A stretch of DNA of 64,000 bases, taken from contig CM019227.1 of assembly GCA_009741485.1 (NCBI GenBank), positions 16,917,231 to 16,981,230 on the forward strand, given 5' to 3'. This document shows, piece by piece, positions 11,641 to 26,057 of the stretch. Under the pieces are notes generated by a model. That model did no database searches and was not told where the DNA came from. It saw nothing but the letters and a program-made list of their open reading frames with translations. The translations under genes and the position numbers were made by a program. How positions within the stretch are numbered: position 1 is the first letter of the stretch; each line of letters begins with the position of its first letter. The stretch is from Malurus cyaneus samueli (taxonomy: Eukaryota; Chordata; Aves; Passeriformes; Maluridae).

Positions 11641-14600
11641 CCAGGATGATCATACCTGGCTATTTCCCTGCTGCACAGCAGCTGCCAGGCAACCTTGCTC
11701 TTCCACACCTCCCAAATGTTGACTCTGCAATGTCGGGAGAGTAAACAAATTGTGGAATTAGAGAATTAGAAAAGTAGCAGAAGGCTGCAAGAAATGCAGC
11801 CCAGCAAATGGAGAACAAATCTTAGAGGAAAGTTGGCAAGATCAGTCTTTTGTTAAGCACTGAACCAGCCCCTGAGTTATCTGTATTGCACCATCAGCAC
11901 AGCATATTTGATCATTCTGAACAAAGCTTTTAGACTTCTGGGTATCTAAGATGGGACACTGAATAGTACTTTGGAAAACATCATTTTGAAAGAATATATT
12001 TAGGTGTATTCCTATCCTGAATAGCAATTCATTTCTGCTGTGGCTGTATCTCTGTCTTGTTTATTTATACCAGTATTCACAGTACTGATGCAGTTTTTTG
12101 TTTCATTTTTAGAGCATTTGGAACAATGTTCTTGATTTCCATTCACACTATTGCATAATTACATATTAGATTTGAAACTAATATATAAATTAATAACTTA
12201 CTAAACATATTATTTATATTGAGGAAATAATAAAAATGTTATTATATCACCCCGATCAGCCATATGGGAGTGCAACAGCAACTCTTTATTGCTAATTACA
12301 TAACCATAATCACAAAACTTACAAAACCCAATAAATTAAATAAAGAAATAAGAGAAAGTGTGAGCTGATGAAGACAGCAGGGATGTCTTATGGCTGTGAT
12401 AGTGAGCATTTCGAAATAATGACAGTCATTAACCTGGCCCAAGCAAACTGTACTTCAGAAAAAGAATTCTCTGAAAGGCTCCAGTGTATTCATAACCCAT
12501 AGGGCAATGCAAGATTGAATTTTTATATTTCAAACTCATTATTTTAAGAGCTGGAAAAGCTGAAATTTGGAAGATCACTCATTATTCCCTTTCACAAAAC
12601 TTCTCGTAAAAACCTGTTTTCCACACAAAATATAAGCGGATTTAGGTGCCATTACCAGTGGAATCACCGATATCTGTTGTTACCACAATAGCTTTTCAGT
12701 AGAGGAATGCTTTCCTATAGTGTTATTTTTACAGTAAAACATGTTAAACATTAAGTTCAAATGTCAGGTTGGCTCAGCTTGAGCTAAACTTTAGCTCTGA
12801 GTAGTTTCCAGTTCTTGTGCAATGTCACAGCATTAAAAGGCTTTCATTTTCATGCCCACATGGAAGCCACCCAGGCCTCCTGACACAGAGAGTGGACAGG
12901 AAAGGTGTTCATTCCAGCAGAACGTGACAACTGTGCTAAAGTAACTGAGCTCTTCCTTAAATCCACAAGAACAGGAATTCCAGAGGACAGTCCCTTGACT
13001 GAGACTGTGGGACAAGGAACTCCAAGACAAAAGGTATTACAAATACCCTGCTCTTGCAAAACACAAGTGCTAAAGCTCCAAAGAGAAGAAGAACCAAACT
13101 CCACTTGTCCAGTGAGATGCCTGAGATAAGGAAAGTTAAGTCTAGGATCTCTGAGGGCCATACACACATCCCCCCAAAGCAGCTTCCCAGGGAGGGCTGC
13201 TCATGCCAGAGTCAGGCACAAACCCCAGACTTTGAATGACTCAACACTGGCATTTGATGAAGCCAGCTCCCACTACCTGACCATATTCCTCATTATTTTC
13301 ATTAGACAGCACCAAATCCAGCCTGGAATATATGGATAAACGTCTGAGAATGGTAAACTTCACCGCCCATCAATTTGTGCTGCCCAGACCTTCTCCGGGG
13401 CCGAGTGACAAACATGTAAGGGATCCATGTCAGAGACGTATTTGTGACCACTTAGGGATCTGTTTTCCAAAACAGAAATGCAACTTTCAAAAAACATTCC
13501 CATTTTAACAAGCAATGGTGCACACTAACAGAGTCCTAGAAATAGTTTTACAATTGAAACATTACACACAGTAACCGCTATTTATACTTCAATATGTCAG
13601 CCTTAAATATTTACTTTTCCACTCACTTAGTTTACATGGTGTGCCAGCAAAGCACTTTTTTGTATCGTTTAAAGAGCTTATAGAAATTCAAAACTATGAG
13701 AGCAATAAGGAAAAGTATTATAAAATAATTCAAATTAAATGATGAGGCAAAACATATGTGCTGCTTTTTATGCAAAAATTAATTTCATGCAGAGATGCAC
13801 AATTTTTACAAGTAATTAGGTACTTCACATTGTTCATTCTGATTAAAAAATAAATACTTTTTTTCAAAAAGCAAACCGTTTTGAACTTTAAAGTCCATCC
13901 AGGCTTTCCATTGCTACATGGAGACCATTCATCAGCTGGCAGCATTATGTTATTGCCCTGCCCCATGGGCTCTGAGAAGCCAATGAGTAAGTTCAAAGTA
14001 AATGTTTATAGGTAGAGCTGCACATCACAGGGCTGTACCAGCAGTTACTGGACATTTTTCCCAGAAAGCAAACGGGCTGGGCAGCTGTATTTTGACAAGA
14101 AAAGTTGTTTCCTTTTATGGCCCAAAGTCAGTGGCTGTGGTCTGGGGTGGGAAGGCAGCACTCCATGCTTCATCTGATGGCACTGTTATCCCTGAGCCAG
14201 CTGTTCTTCCCAGAGTCACTCTGATGAGTCCCTTCCAGCACTCACTTATTTTCAAGTGCAGAAGAGACACTCCAGATAGGATATTGTATTATTTACTTTC
14301 CCTTTTGCTCTATTTTAGGTCCCATAAACCCAGAGTTTAAACAAACAACTTGGATTGAAAGACATTTATGGGCACTTCCCAGACCAGTGGATTTGGGGTC
14401 CTCTCCTGCAAAGGAACCAAGACAGGGCTCAGCTACTTTTCCATTTGTATTTTGAAATTTTTGTGCCATTAAATCCAGCTAAAATGGATTTTGAAGAACA
14501 AATGGCTTGGAAATTCATGGCCAATTCATCAACACTGAGATTGCACAACATCCCACATTGTGGCCCTTACAAAATTAAGAGGATGACTATGACCGTTTCC

Positions 14601-15654
14601 AATCAAGTTTTTGGCTGTTTCTTTGGGAATTCTGAGTTGATGGGCACTTAAGCTGGATAACTGCAAGGGAGAAAACAAGAGAGCAGAGGAATTGGGAAAG
14701 CCCTGTAGCAGATGAGCTGCAGATAGAGGAGGAACACCTGTGCAGGAGCAGATCTGCTGAGGAAGTTCCCAAGCAGCCCACCCCGAGCACTTATTTCCAT
14801 TCTTTCCTTTACTCCCTTTGCTCCAGCTTTTCACTCCTTCAGTTGTATCAAACACCGAACCAGCCCTTTTTTGTGGCTTTAATCTCAGAGCGGAAACCTG
14901 GAAAACAGGCTGAAAGGAAGGAAAGGGCAATGGGGAAAAGTAAGAAGCTGGAGGCATTTCTATGAAGAAGATAAAACAAATTTTCCAAAGGGTAATTGGA
15001 AATTCAACAGTTCTAATTTACATGGAAAGTAGAAGGCCAAGAAATCAGCACTGAACACTGCATCATATTACAGACGGCAAGGCCTCATTACCTTCCCTAC
15101 TCAAGAATCCTTATCTAACTTCTGCTCTTTTCTAAAACAAAGCAAAACTGACATTTTGATGAAAGCAAACTCCACACAGCACTTCACAACCACTGCACCA
15201 GCAGAGAAGAACCAGCTTCCTAAACTGGATGCTCTTTCCCATGTGGTTACTTACTTCAATTTGAATAAAAGTTACACTCATGAGAGGAGAGGGGGAAAAC
15301 CAGCAGAGAAAGGTGGAAAACCAGAGTGTGAGAGAGCAGTGGGAATGGAAGGACAAAATCTGAGAAACACTAATGCTGAGCCTGGAGGTCGATTTGTAGG
15401 GATGCAGCTTTGTTGGTCAGTTGTTTGCACGTGCTTTATAGTCATGGGAAAACGGCAAAGGTTGTCAGGAAACACAAAACTTTCTGTGATGGAAAATCCT
15501 GCGGAGAAACGCATCCTGGCCACCGCCAGCACCGGCTGAGCTCCTGCCTGGTAGGGCTTCTCTGCTTCTCCAGCAAACAATGTCCCACTCCAGCAATTCT
15601 GAAAAAACTGAGTTTGGAAACTGAATGGAGAAATTAAAAAACTTGTCTGCTTTG

Positions 15655-15833
15655 TATCAAAAACACTGCCACAGATTGCCTAGAGAAGCTGCGGCTCCCC
15701 TTGGATCCCTGGAAGTGTCGAAGGCCAGCTTGGAACAACTTGGGATAGTGGAAGGTGTCCCTGCCCATGGAAGGGGGTGGGATTGGATGAGTTTTAAGGT
15801 CCCTCCAACTCAAACCAGTCTGCGATTCCATGG
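15655..15833 (+). mobile_element. CR1 LINE 3' end (short)
   Basis: GCCTAGAGAAGCTGCGGC, GGATCCCTGGAAGTGTCG, GGGATAGTGGAAGGTGTCCC and CAAACCAGTCTGCGATTCC follow CR1 3' order. It is truncated at the 5' side. Confidence 0.92.
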
Positions 15834-18615
15834 CTCTCTGAGAAGACAGGATTTAGATAATTGGAATAAATCTGTGTTCTACCCAAACTGCATTAATCCC
15901 ACAAGAATGGGAGACTGGCAAACAGGCTACCAGTTCTCCCTGGTGTTTCTTAGGAATGTGCTGTATCATACCAAAGGCTTCAAATGAGAAAAATGTATTT
16001 ATACTTTGCTTTTCTTCCCCAATCCATGCTTAAAACCCAGTTTCCACAAGCTGTAGATGGAGAGATCAAAATGAGTTAGGCACACAGCTCCCACTGTAAT
16101 TTTAAATTGCAAATTTAAGGCAAGGCACAGACTGGAGAAGTTCAGGGCTTGTGAAAGTTCAGTGTTGTAGAAACTGTTTAAATTGTAAGAAGGCTATAAT
16201 GGGAAATTTAAATAATTAGATCTGGCATTGTTACATCAGACTTGCACAAAACCAAATAAAAAAGATTCAAGTTTCAAACTCAGAGAGAGAACAAATTTTT
16301 GAGGGAGCTGGATACAAACACACACTGGCAGCCTTTCGTAATGAACATGGCCTTATGCAATTTAACAATGAAATTAAAGAGGTATAAAAATAAATAAAAC
16401 AAATGCAAATAAATCCTTGCATAAGGATGCCAATAAAAATTAATCAAAAAAATACAATTCCTTAAAACTTGCTGGGACCCTTAAAATTAGTACTTCAAGT
16501 CAACAATCTTCCCAATTATGAAAAGAAACAGAATTAATTTTTAAAAAAATCCTAAACTAACAAAACAAAAACCAAATAAAACCATCAAAGAAAGGCACCA
16601 TGAAACCCCAAACTGTGCTGAGGGGAGAGGGAAGACAGTCTCAAGTTTTCAGTACCTAAAAACAGCCCTCAAAGTGCTCCTCCCCTAAGGATATTTTGAT
16701 CATAGTCACATGGGTTTTTTTAAGGTATTTTTATTTAGTCTCCCTGTAGATAACTGCAAGGAGAGAGCTGCTAACATGATATTAAATGAATGATTTGATG
16801 GCTGCCCTCATGGCTGAGAGAGGCATTAAGTCTGAAATATTACCAATAAAACTATTAGAGCTCAGCAACCTCACAGAACACTCACACACACTGCTTCAAT
16901 CACTTGCGGACTTCGTCTCAATCAAAAAATCAAATATATTTTCTTATTCTTTGATATTTACCTGCTTATTGATAAGCCTACATAATTACACAGGTAGATA
17001 AGAAAAAAAAATAAAATAAAGAGATAAAGTATATAAGAATGTCTCAGGATACACAAGTTATCTTGTTTGCACCAAGAGGAAATGGATCTTTTCCTACTGT
17101 CGCTCGTATTTTCACCCAAATTGCCTATTTTTCATTCTCATCTGACCATTTGCAACATAATTTTGGAAAATTTACAGAAAGAACAGCTCACACAAAAACT
17201 TTTCCAGATAGCTCCATCTGGTTTGTTTTTGTAAGTTTAGACAGTGCAAGTGAAGTTTCCAGTTAAACTGACTTGGAAATGCAAGACTTGCAGAGCAGGG
17301 TAGAATAAATTCCAACAACAAATACACTTGCAATCACAAAAACTTATCACAAAGTGCACACACAACAAAGGCACCTTCAGACCAGGGATCAGCAGCTCTG
17401 CAAACCAAGGCCTGGCTCAGTGCACTGGGGTTGGACTCAGCAGGCCAAGGAAACATGGATAAGCATGGAAGGAGAAGACACAACAGGGAGATTTGTGGGC
17501 ACTCCCACACAGGCAGCACTGCCCTGGGCTGTCACATCCACCTGCCAGGGACGTGGCTGCACTGGAAAGAGGCATCCAGCTTCTGGCTTGGCATTTGAAA
17601 GGCTGTAGCATCCAAAGGTTTTCACATCAAAAGCAAAACAACCCACAAATGCTCATTTGCAATGTATTTTTTCAGTTCTCAACTAACCGAATCAACGGAT
17701 TTATTTATATACCTACACATGTGCATATAAAGACAAAAATTAGTATCACTGGCTGTTGGATTTCTACCAAGAGGAAAAACTTTGGTAATGAGAAGCAGAG
17801 ACTAATTAAATGCTAAAATAGAAAAGAAGTAAAAAAGAGACAGTAACTCTCTGAAGTTCCTTGCTCTGCTCAGCAGGCTGCCATCAGAGCAAGCACGTAA
17901 ATATCTGTTTAACAGCATATTTCCCTTCCAGAAATGGGTACCATGACATCAATGTGCAGCTGGCACTGTGTGGGCAAACCTGCATCTGTGCACCCCTGGG
18001 CTCTTCAGACAACACACCACTGGGATGGCCAATGGTGAGGAAAGGCACGGCTCCAGCATCACATTACTGCTCCATGTGCCTTTTGATGACAGCAAAAATC
18101 ATCTCTCTACTTTGAGTGGAGCAATTCTCTTTCATTCCATGTCCTGAACAAGCCAGACAGTTCACAACACACAAAAACCCCCAAAACAACAACCTCAGTA
18201 AATCAGCCATAGCTCTATGCCAAATTATTCAAAAAGAGGATTAAAATTCTTGCAATGCCATCTTGCTGAAATACTGCGCGGATATTCCCAGTGGCACAGC
18301 AGCAATCGATCCCTAAAATCCATGGCTGCTCTGTCCTGCTGATGCCTCCCAGGAGGTGCTCAGTTCCCTTCTCACCACTCCTCCAGGGTCCTCACCTGCC
18401 CCACAGCCACAGCCCAAAGCTGTTCCCACAAAGTTCCTTAACCCCTGCTGGAGGTGGTGCTCCTGCAGCAGTTTCAGCACAGAGCTTTCGGCTCCAGCTC
18501 CTTCCACCTCCACAGGCAGGACCCTCCCTCCTTGTCTGGAGACTGTGGCCACCTCTCCCATCTGGAGCTTCTTCCTCCACACTAACACAACTGCAATTCC
18601 TTGCTCTTTTCTAGA

Positions 18616-18785
18616 CATCCATCCATCCACCCATCCATCCATCCCTCCCTCCCTCCCTCCCTCCATCCATCCATCCCTCCCTACCTCCCTCCCTCCATCC
18701 ATCCTCCCATCCATCCATCCATCCATCCATCCAATCCATCCACCATCCATCCACCAATCCATCCACCCATCCATCCATCCATCCC
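18616..18785 (+). repeat. CATC/CCTC tetranucleotide microsatellite, about 170 bp
   Basis: Blocks of (CATC)n alternate with (CCTC)n, with a few one-base slips (CAATCC, CACC, CTAC). The plus strand is purely pyrimidine plus A. Its translation (Ser/His/Ile/Pro or Trp/Met/Asp/Gly repeats) is meaningless. Confidence 0.97.
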
Positions 18786-20705
18786 AATTGCTGATTTCTT
18801 ACAGGCTCTGTCCATTCGGTTGACAATTCTTTAGCTGATGTCTCTTCTATTATTGAAACAACTTCTGAGATTTAAGGACTGAACAAAAAACACCCAACAG
18901 AAAGTGCTTTAGATTCGTTTTCTGCAGATTCCAACTTCTTACAATCTCTTCCCTCACACTGTCACCCAACATGCCTTTGGCTTCCACTTCCCCACTACTT
19001 CCCAGTTTTTCCAAATATCATCATGAAATTCCTCTCTAATTTACTTCTCAGAAGATAAAATCTAATGGGTAATTAAAAATACAGAAGAGATTTTAGGAAT
19101 AACTATTTTCCCTTAACAGCTTCCATCCCATTAAAATATTTTGCTGTCATAATGCCTGTAGGGATTATCTTCAGTTGCAAGAGAACAATGAAAACAAACA
19201 CTTTAAAATTATCTAAAAAAGCCACAATATTTTGAGAAAAGCTACCAGGGTGCAATTGGACCTTGGAAACTTGCACCAAAATATGTGAGATATTGCTCAG
19301 AGGTCAGTTTTGCTCTTCAGTTCTATGGCTAGAAACCATAATAGTGTTAACATCTGCAAATCCCACCTTTCATATTTCATATCAGCAAATTGCATTGGGA
19401 ACAACATTACAATTCCCACCACAAAATCCAGCACTATCTCCACTTGTTTATACTTTTGAATTATTGGCAAACAAATACTACAGAATGCTGAAGTAAACAA
19501 AAAGAGGAGAGTAAATGAGAGCATTAACATATGATCCATTACATGAAACTGTAAATAAAAATATGGAGTATTTTCTATGGGGGGCATGAGGACTGCAAAG
19601 TTTGTTTATAAAGGAGTATGGTTCTCTTCCAAGTTTCACGTTCCAGCCTGAAAATAACTTCTTAAAACAGCTGTCAGGTTTTTTTGGGAGGAGGGAGAAT
19701 GATCTACCAGCAAATACAATCTCTCTTTAGAGCACACAAGTTACCATGGCTTGTGCCTCACTAAGAAAATTCAACTCCCTAAATTCTGCAATCAAGAACG
19801 TGGAAGAGGATCCACAAAAAAAAACCAACCTTCATGGGGAGCTCACAAAATACAGAAGCACCATGGTCTCTGTGCTCATGAGACCATGGGAATTAATCAT
19901 CTCCCACTGGGCCAAAAATCAGCCGTTAATCTTCCTTTCACTTAGGTTCTTTCAAAAAAATTTTTTTCACCAATTAACATCTTAGTTAAGCAGATTTTTT
20001 TAAAATTTAAAATTAAAAATAACAATATATTTAAACATTAAGCAATGAAAGCTCCAAATCTCATAATTGCATAATTTAAAGTAAACCATGAAGAAACTCA
20101 ACAACCTATAGACTGCGCTGTAAATATCATTTTAATGATGACCTCTCAGATTTTCATGGTTCATACACATTTGCTCTCTGCTGTCTTGCCTGATAAAACA
20201 GCAGCTAAAAAAGTGAACTTTTTTGTACAACTTATACACATAGTTCAAAAACTCCCAATTTCTCCAAACATGGAGACACATTCAAATAGAAATACTCACA
20301 TAAACAGTCATGCTAAGTTGTCCCTGTACCCAAACCAGTCAATTATTAACTGGATATATTTACTGAACCAATCATTTCTGTATTTTAAAGGTCTTGGAGT
20401 TTACTTTGGGGAGCGTAAAGTAACAAAAAATCATCTTGGATATACTGTTGCTGCTGCAGTATGTTCTTTCCATCCCCCACATCCAAAAAGTTAAATTTTG
20501 GTTCAGGAAACAGCAGGAATTGCTCCATATGCAAAGAAGCATCTGAAAACTTTAGATCATTAAAGAATCACTTCTTTCCTCCCAAAAATACATCCCTTAA
20601 AACCCCTGTCTTCTAGAGCCAGCGTGACATTGCAAAAGAAAGATAAATCATTAGCTGCTTTGTATTAAAATAGACAAACAAACGAAGTACAAAAAAGTTC
20701 ATTTC

Positions 20706-22454
20706 AAATGCTGCTGTGCTGAACCTGTAATCCTTTATCCTGTTTTTGGAATGACAATGCCTGGTATCCCCACAGTGCCCCATCTCATTCTAACAGCCAA
20801 AATGCAGATTTCACTTCACCTCCAGCTATTTTACAAAGGATTTATACTGCCACAAAGTACAAATTCTCCCCTTTATTCTCCCTTTAACATGAGAACAAAA
20901 AGGCAGTAGATAGAAAATGTGTGGGACTGTGATGAGATATGAGAAAATACTTCCACCTCAGTACAAAAAGAGCGAGACACCCTGCGTCCCATGGAACAAT
21001 ACTACTAATTTTAGCTACTCACTATTTGATCTATTTAACTCTGCTCTGGTAGCAAGCACCTGGATTTTTGGACAAACTTCAAATACAGCGTTTTGGGAAC
21101 CACTGTCACCAAAGCATCAGGACAGTTTCTTAGGAATAAATGAGCTCACATCCCTGCCTCAGCACAGAGCAGCACTTTGCGTCACTCACGGACTACAAAC
21201 ACAATTGAGAAGTGAACATGGATGTGATTGCTTGGGATTTAAACCTGGGTTTAGGGCCCCTACAGCAGAATGCAGAGTAGAAATCTCAAGCAAGGCTATG
21301 CTTCATCGCTACATCTTCAGGATATGTCTGGTAACCATCACATTAAAAATCCCTTCCATTGGCAACAATTAAACTTCACAAAACAGGAGACTGAAGCAGA
21401 GTTTTCTAAAAGTTTGTTAGAGCAAGCAGGAACACCACGAAACAGCCACTGAGACATCCAACAAGAGCTCATAGTGGAGATGGATCGAGGAGGACCTACT
21501 TCCTCTGGCAGGTTACTGAACGGGCACAGCTGAAAAATTATACATGCAGACAGTCAGCTGTCTAGACAAGGGTTTTTCAGGAATGGGCTCCACAGCTACA
21601 GATGAGGAATTTATTCACTATGAATATTAGGCACTCTACAGAGTTTTCAAATTAGGCACTTGACTCACCCTTTACCACAATATCCATGTACAAGTAACAC
21701 ACTTTAATCCACACCAGTTACTCAAATGCGTAGTGATCTTTCCAGTGCCTTTATTGTGCGTATGTGATAGATTTGATCCCCTGATAAAGGAAAGAGTAAA
21801 TACTAGAAATTAAAATTTCAACCCCATTTATTATGGTTCAGCTATATATTAATATAGAAATATCCAAATGTATTAAATCAAAATGTTTATTTTAGGCTTT
21901 CTTGAAAGTAAAGGGATGTTTTCCTTCAATTTAGGAGACAGGGCAAAGTCACATCAAGAAAAGAAACAGCTCAGAAAATGAGAATCATTTGTTTGTCCGG
22001 CAAGGTTGTAACAGAGCCATGACCAGCTCCAGGGCAGGGATGGAATCCTTGCTGGATTTGCTCGATTGTGGCCCAGCCATGAATTCAGGCTGCCTCACCT
22101 TCTTTCTTCCTTGACAATGCACAGCCCCTCAGCTGTGTGGAGCAGGAGAGTGCATCTGAAATAGGTTATTGGGGCCTTTCTGCTTTCTGGTTTGTGTCCC
22201 TGAGGCTCAGCCCCACTAGCTCCTGAGGAGCCCAGATAGGTAGCAGTACAGGTTTAATGAATTCAATACTGCTCCTTGCCTGAGAGGTGCCTCAGCCTAC
22301 AAATAAAGATCCAAGTATGAACCCTCTCAATGGCCATCTAATACCAGCTACACCGTGCTGGCTCTCTCCATAACACTGTCCTGCAACAGTCATTGCAGCA
22401 GGGTTGTCATTTTACATATGCATTGGAAGGGTAACAAAAACTGTCATAAATATC
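20706..22454. repeat. 1.75-kb duplication, copy 1
   Basis: 1749 bp repeated at 22456-24204 with a constant offset of 1750 and no length differences. By eye I find about eight substitutions, all in the first 950 bp or so. It contains no recognised gene. Its right end abuts a single N at 22455. Confidence 0.97.
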
Positions 22455-22455
22455 N
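22455..22455. other. Single N at the duplication junction
   Basis: One ambiguous base sits exactly between the end of copy 1 (TAAATATC) and the start of copy 2 (AAATGCTGC). This marks an assembly join rather than read-through sequence. Confidence 0.95.
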
Positions 22456-24204
22456 AAATGCTGCTGTGCTGAACCTGTAATCCTTTATCCTGTTTTTGGA
22501 ATGACAATGCCTGGTATCCCCACAGTGCCCCATCTCATTCTAATAGCCAAAATGCAGATTTCACTTCACCTCCAGCTATTTTACAAAGGATTTATACTGC
22601 CACAAAGTACAAATTCTCCCCTTTATTCTCCCTTTAACATGAGAACAAAAAGGCAGTAGATAGAAAATGTGTGGGACTGTGATGAGATATGAGAAAATAC
22701 TTCCACCTCAGTACAAAAAGAGCGAGACACCCTGCGTCCCATGGAACAATACTACTAATTTTAGCTACTCACTATTTGATCTATTTAACTCTGCTCTGGT
22801 AGCAAGCACCTGGATTTTTGGACAAACTTCAAATACAGCATTTTGGGAACCACTGTCACCAAAGCATCAGGACAGTTTCTTAGGAATAAATGAGCTCACA
22901 TCCCTGCCTCAGCACAGAGCAGCACTTTGCGTCACTCACGGACTACAAACACAATTGAGAAGTGAACATGGATGTGATTGCTTGGGATTTAAACCTGGGT
23001 TTAGGGCCCCCACAGCAGAATGCAGAGTAGAAATCTCAAGCAAGGCTATGCTTCATCGTTACATCTTCAGGATATGTCTGGAAACCGTCACATTAAAAAT
23101 CCCTTCCACTGGCAACAATTAAACTTCACAAAACAGGAGACTGAAGCAGAGTTTTCTAAAAGTTTGTTAGAGCAAGCAGGAACACCACGAAACAGCCACT
23201 GAGACATCCAACAAGAGCTCATAGTGGAGATGGATCGAGGAGGACCTACTTCCTCTGGCAGGTTACTGAACGGGCACAGCTGAAAAATTATACATGCAGA
23301 CAGTCAGCTGTCTAGACAAGGGTTTTTCAGGAATGGGCTCCACAGCTACAGATGAGGAATTTATTCACTATGAATATTAGGCACTCTACAGAGTGTTCAA
23401 ATTAGGCACTTGACTCACCCTTTACCACAATATCCATGTACAAGTAACACACTTTAATCCACACCAGTTACTCAAATGCGTAGTGATCTTTCCAGTGCCT
23501 TTATTGTGCGTATGTGATAGATTTGATCCCCTGATAAAGGAAAGAGTAAATACTAGAAATTAAAATTTCAACCCCATTTATTATGGTTCAGCTATATATT
23601 AATATAGAAATATCCAAATGTATTAAATCAAAATGTTTATTTTAGGCTTTCTTGAAAGTAAAGGGATGTTTTCCTTCAATTTAGGAGACAGGGCAAAGTC
23701 ACATCAAGAAAAGAAACAGCTCAGAAAATGAGAATCATTTGTTTGTCCGGCAAGGTTGTAACAGAGCCATGACCAGCTCCAGGGCAGGGATGGAATCCTT
23801 GCTGGATTTGCTCGATTGTGGCCCAGCCATGAATTCAGGCTGCCTCACCTTCTTTCTTCCTTGACAATGCACAGCCCCTCAGCTGTGTGGAGCAGGAGAG
23901 TGCATCTGAAATAGGTTATTGGGGCCTTTCTGCTTTCTGGTTTGTGTCCCTGAGGCTCAGCCCCACTAGCTCCTGAGGAGCCCAGATAGGTAGCAGTACA
24001 GGTTTAATGAATTCAATACTGCTCCTTGCCTGAGAGGTGCCTCAGCCTACAAATAAAGATCCAAGTATGAACCCTCTCAATGGCCATCTAATACCAGCTA
24101 CACCGTGCTGGCTCTCTCCATAACACTGTCCTGCAACAGTCATTGCAGCAGGGTTGTCATTTTACATATGCATTGGAAGGGTAACAAAAACTGTCATAAA
24201 TATC
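22456..24204. repeat. 1.75-kb duplication, copy 2
   Basis: Second copy of 20706-22454. After its end (CATAAATATC) the unique sequence GCAGGCCACCCTCC continues, followed by a CR1 copy. The roughly 0.5% divergence matches ordinary allelic difference. Confidence 0.97.
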
Positions 24205-24262
24205 GCAGGCCACCCTCCTTCTGACCCCAAAATCTGTTCCACAAATGTAACTTTTTGTGTTG

Positions 24263-24430
24263 ATTGCCCAGAGTAACTGTGGCTGGCCCATCCCTGGAAG
24301 AGTCCAAGGCCAGACTGGATGCAGCTTAGAGCAACCTGGGATAGTGGAAGGTGCTCCTGCCCATGGCAGGGGGTGGGACTGGATGAGCTTTGAGGCCCCT
24401 TCCAACCCAAACCATCCTGTGATTCTATAC
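24263..24430 (+). mobile_element. CR1 LINE 3' end (short)
   Basis: GCCCAGAGTAACTGTGGC, CATCCCTGGAAGAGTCCAAG, GATAGTGGAAGGTGCTCC, CATGGCAGGGGGTGGGAC and CATCCTGTGATTCTATAC match the CR1 3' UTR and tail. Confidence 0.93.
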
Positions 24431-25786
24431 TGAATCACCTAAATACTGCAGCAAAGACTTTTAGAGCAACATTTTGCTTTACTTACATCAGTGAGTCATA
24501 GGCTACATTTAAAGCTGTTTTATTTAGACAAGCCATAGGCATGCTCAATGTATATTAAATGCAGTTCCTGAATTGTGTCATTTCCATCATCAAGGCTGTT
24601 GTGTTACCATAACATCCCGAAGATCACATTTAACACACACAATCACATTATGTCCACAAATTGATAGTTCTGCTGTTAAAAAAACCCAACTCTTCTCAGA
24701 AGTGATACAATTCTAACTGCAAACTTTAACAAATGCCACTTGAATTTGGGGGATTTAGTGTTTAAAAAGCTGCCCCAAACACTGGTGGGGCATGGTCCAA
24801 CTCCTGCACTTACTAAGCAGCACAAGAATTAACAAATCCTTTGCTCCAAACGGGATAGACAAATTACGCCCCGTCAGCACAATCCCGCTCCATTACAGCG
24901 GCAGCAGCACAACTCACACTAATTTATGACCCTCTTGGCTGCACGCTTGGCTATGGCTGATATTAGACTCATACAACTCCAAACATAACCTAAATCCCAA
25001 AATACATAAGTAATACAGTTTCTTTAAGTGCTCTGCAAATACACTGCTTCAAAGAAGCAGTGGTGAGGGTGGAAGCCGAGCGGGCAAATCTCTTAACTTG
25101 GAAAAACAAAATTTTAATCTGAATTTTAAGATAAATTCCAACTTTGTCACCTCCTGAAATCTTGGAAAGAATTAAATGCATAACAGATGTACTCCATTTT
25201 ATATATAGCCACATCACGCACGCGTTTTTTATAACACACAGAAAACACTGTGCCTGATAAAAATGCCTCCCGTATGGTCTGATTCACTTTCAGAACCCGA
25301 TTATGGACAAAAAAATCATTCCTGACTCCTGATCAGCAAACAGCCATGGCCCAACTGCCTTTCTCCCAGAACAAGGATAAGCAACACAGCACAAGGTTCA
25401 TCCCAGTGCTTCATCGGGGCTCGGAAACCACCACCTTCCTGTCAGGATGCTCTGCCTTCACATTTAAAAAATGGCATTCTTGATGTCCTGAAGCTCCCAC
25501 CTTCTGTCACCAACAGCTAAGTTCCATGATGCTCCCTCCTAAATAGAGCAAGCAAAACTTTTATTAAGAAGTGCCACCTAATTGATGAACACACAGCCAT
25601 TTGTGCTGCAAGAATTAAACATGTTTTCCAAGCTGACTAAACACGATTCAAGCATCTGATTATGGAGCAAAAAACAGACTGCGATGACAACTCAGATCAT
25701 TTTCACATAAAAAACATCCTAAGGGTGCACACAGTTACTGCAACGCTATAGATACGCATATACATGGGGGAAAAGAGAGTATGTAT

Positions 25787-26057
25787 TGACAGGACACAGG
25801 GAATGGCTTCCCAACTGCCAGAGGGCAGGGATGGATGGGATATTGGGAAGAAATCCTTTCCTGTGAGGGTGGGGAAGCCCTGGAACAGGGTGCCCAGAGA
25901 AGCTGTGGCTGCCCCTGGATCCCTGGAAGTGTCCAAGGCCAGGCTGGATGGGGCTTGGGGCAGCCTGGGATAGTGGAAGGTGTCCCTACCATGGCAGGGG
26001 GTGAAATGAGATGAGCTTTAAGCTCCCTTCCAACTCAAACCATTCCATGATTCTATC
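25787..26057 (+). mobile_element. CR1 LINE 3' fragment
   Basis: TGGGATATTGGGAAGAAATC, AACAGGGTGCCCAGAGAAGC, GATCCCTGGAAGTGTCC, GATAGTGGAAGGTGTCCC and the tail CATTCCATGATTCTATCA form a well-preserved copy of the same CR1 3' region as at 11228. Confidence 0.94.

Noticed and set aside
18313..18823. Overlapping ORFs of 150 or more codons on both strands
   Set aside because: Both run through the CATC/CCTC microsatellite, which cannot generate stops in those frames. They are repeat translation, not proteins.
20917..23122. Two near-identical 151-codon ORFs, suggestive of a conserved duplicated gene
   Set aside because: They are the same sequence in the two copies of the 1.75-kb duplication, so the similarity says nothing about selection. 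Several of the eight or so substitutions change the protein, and no family is recognised.
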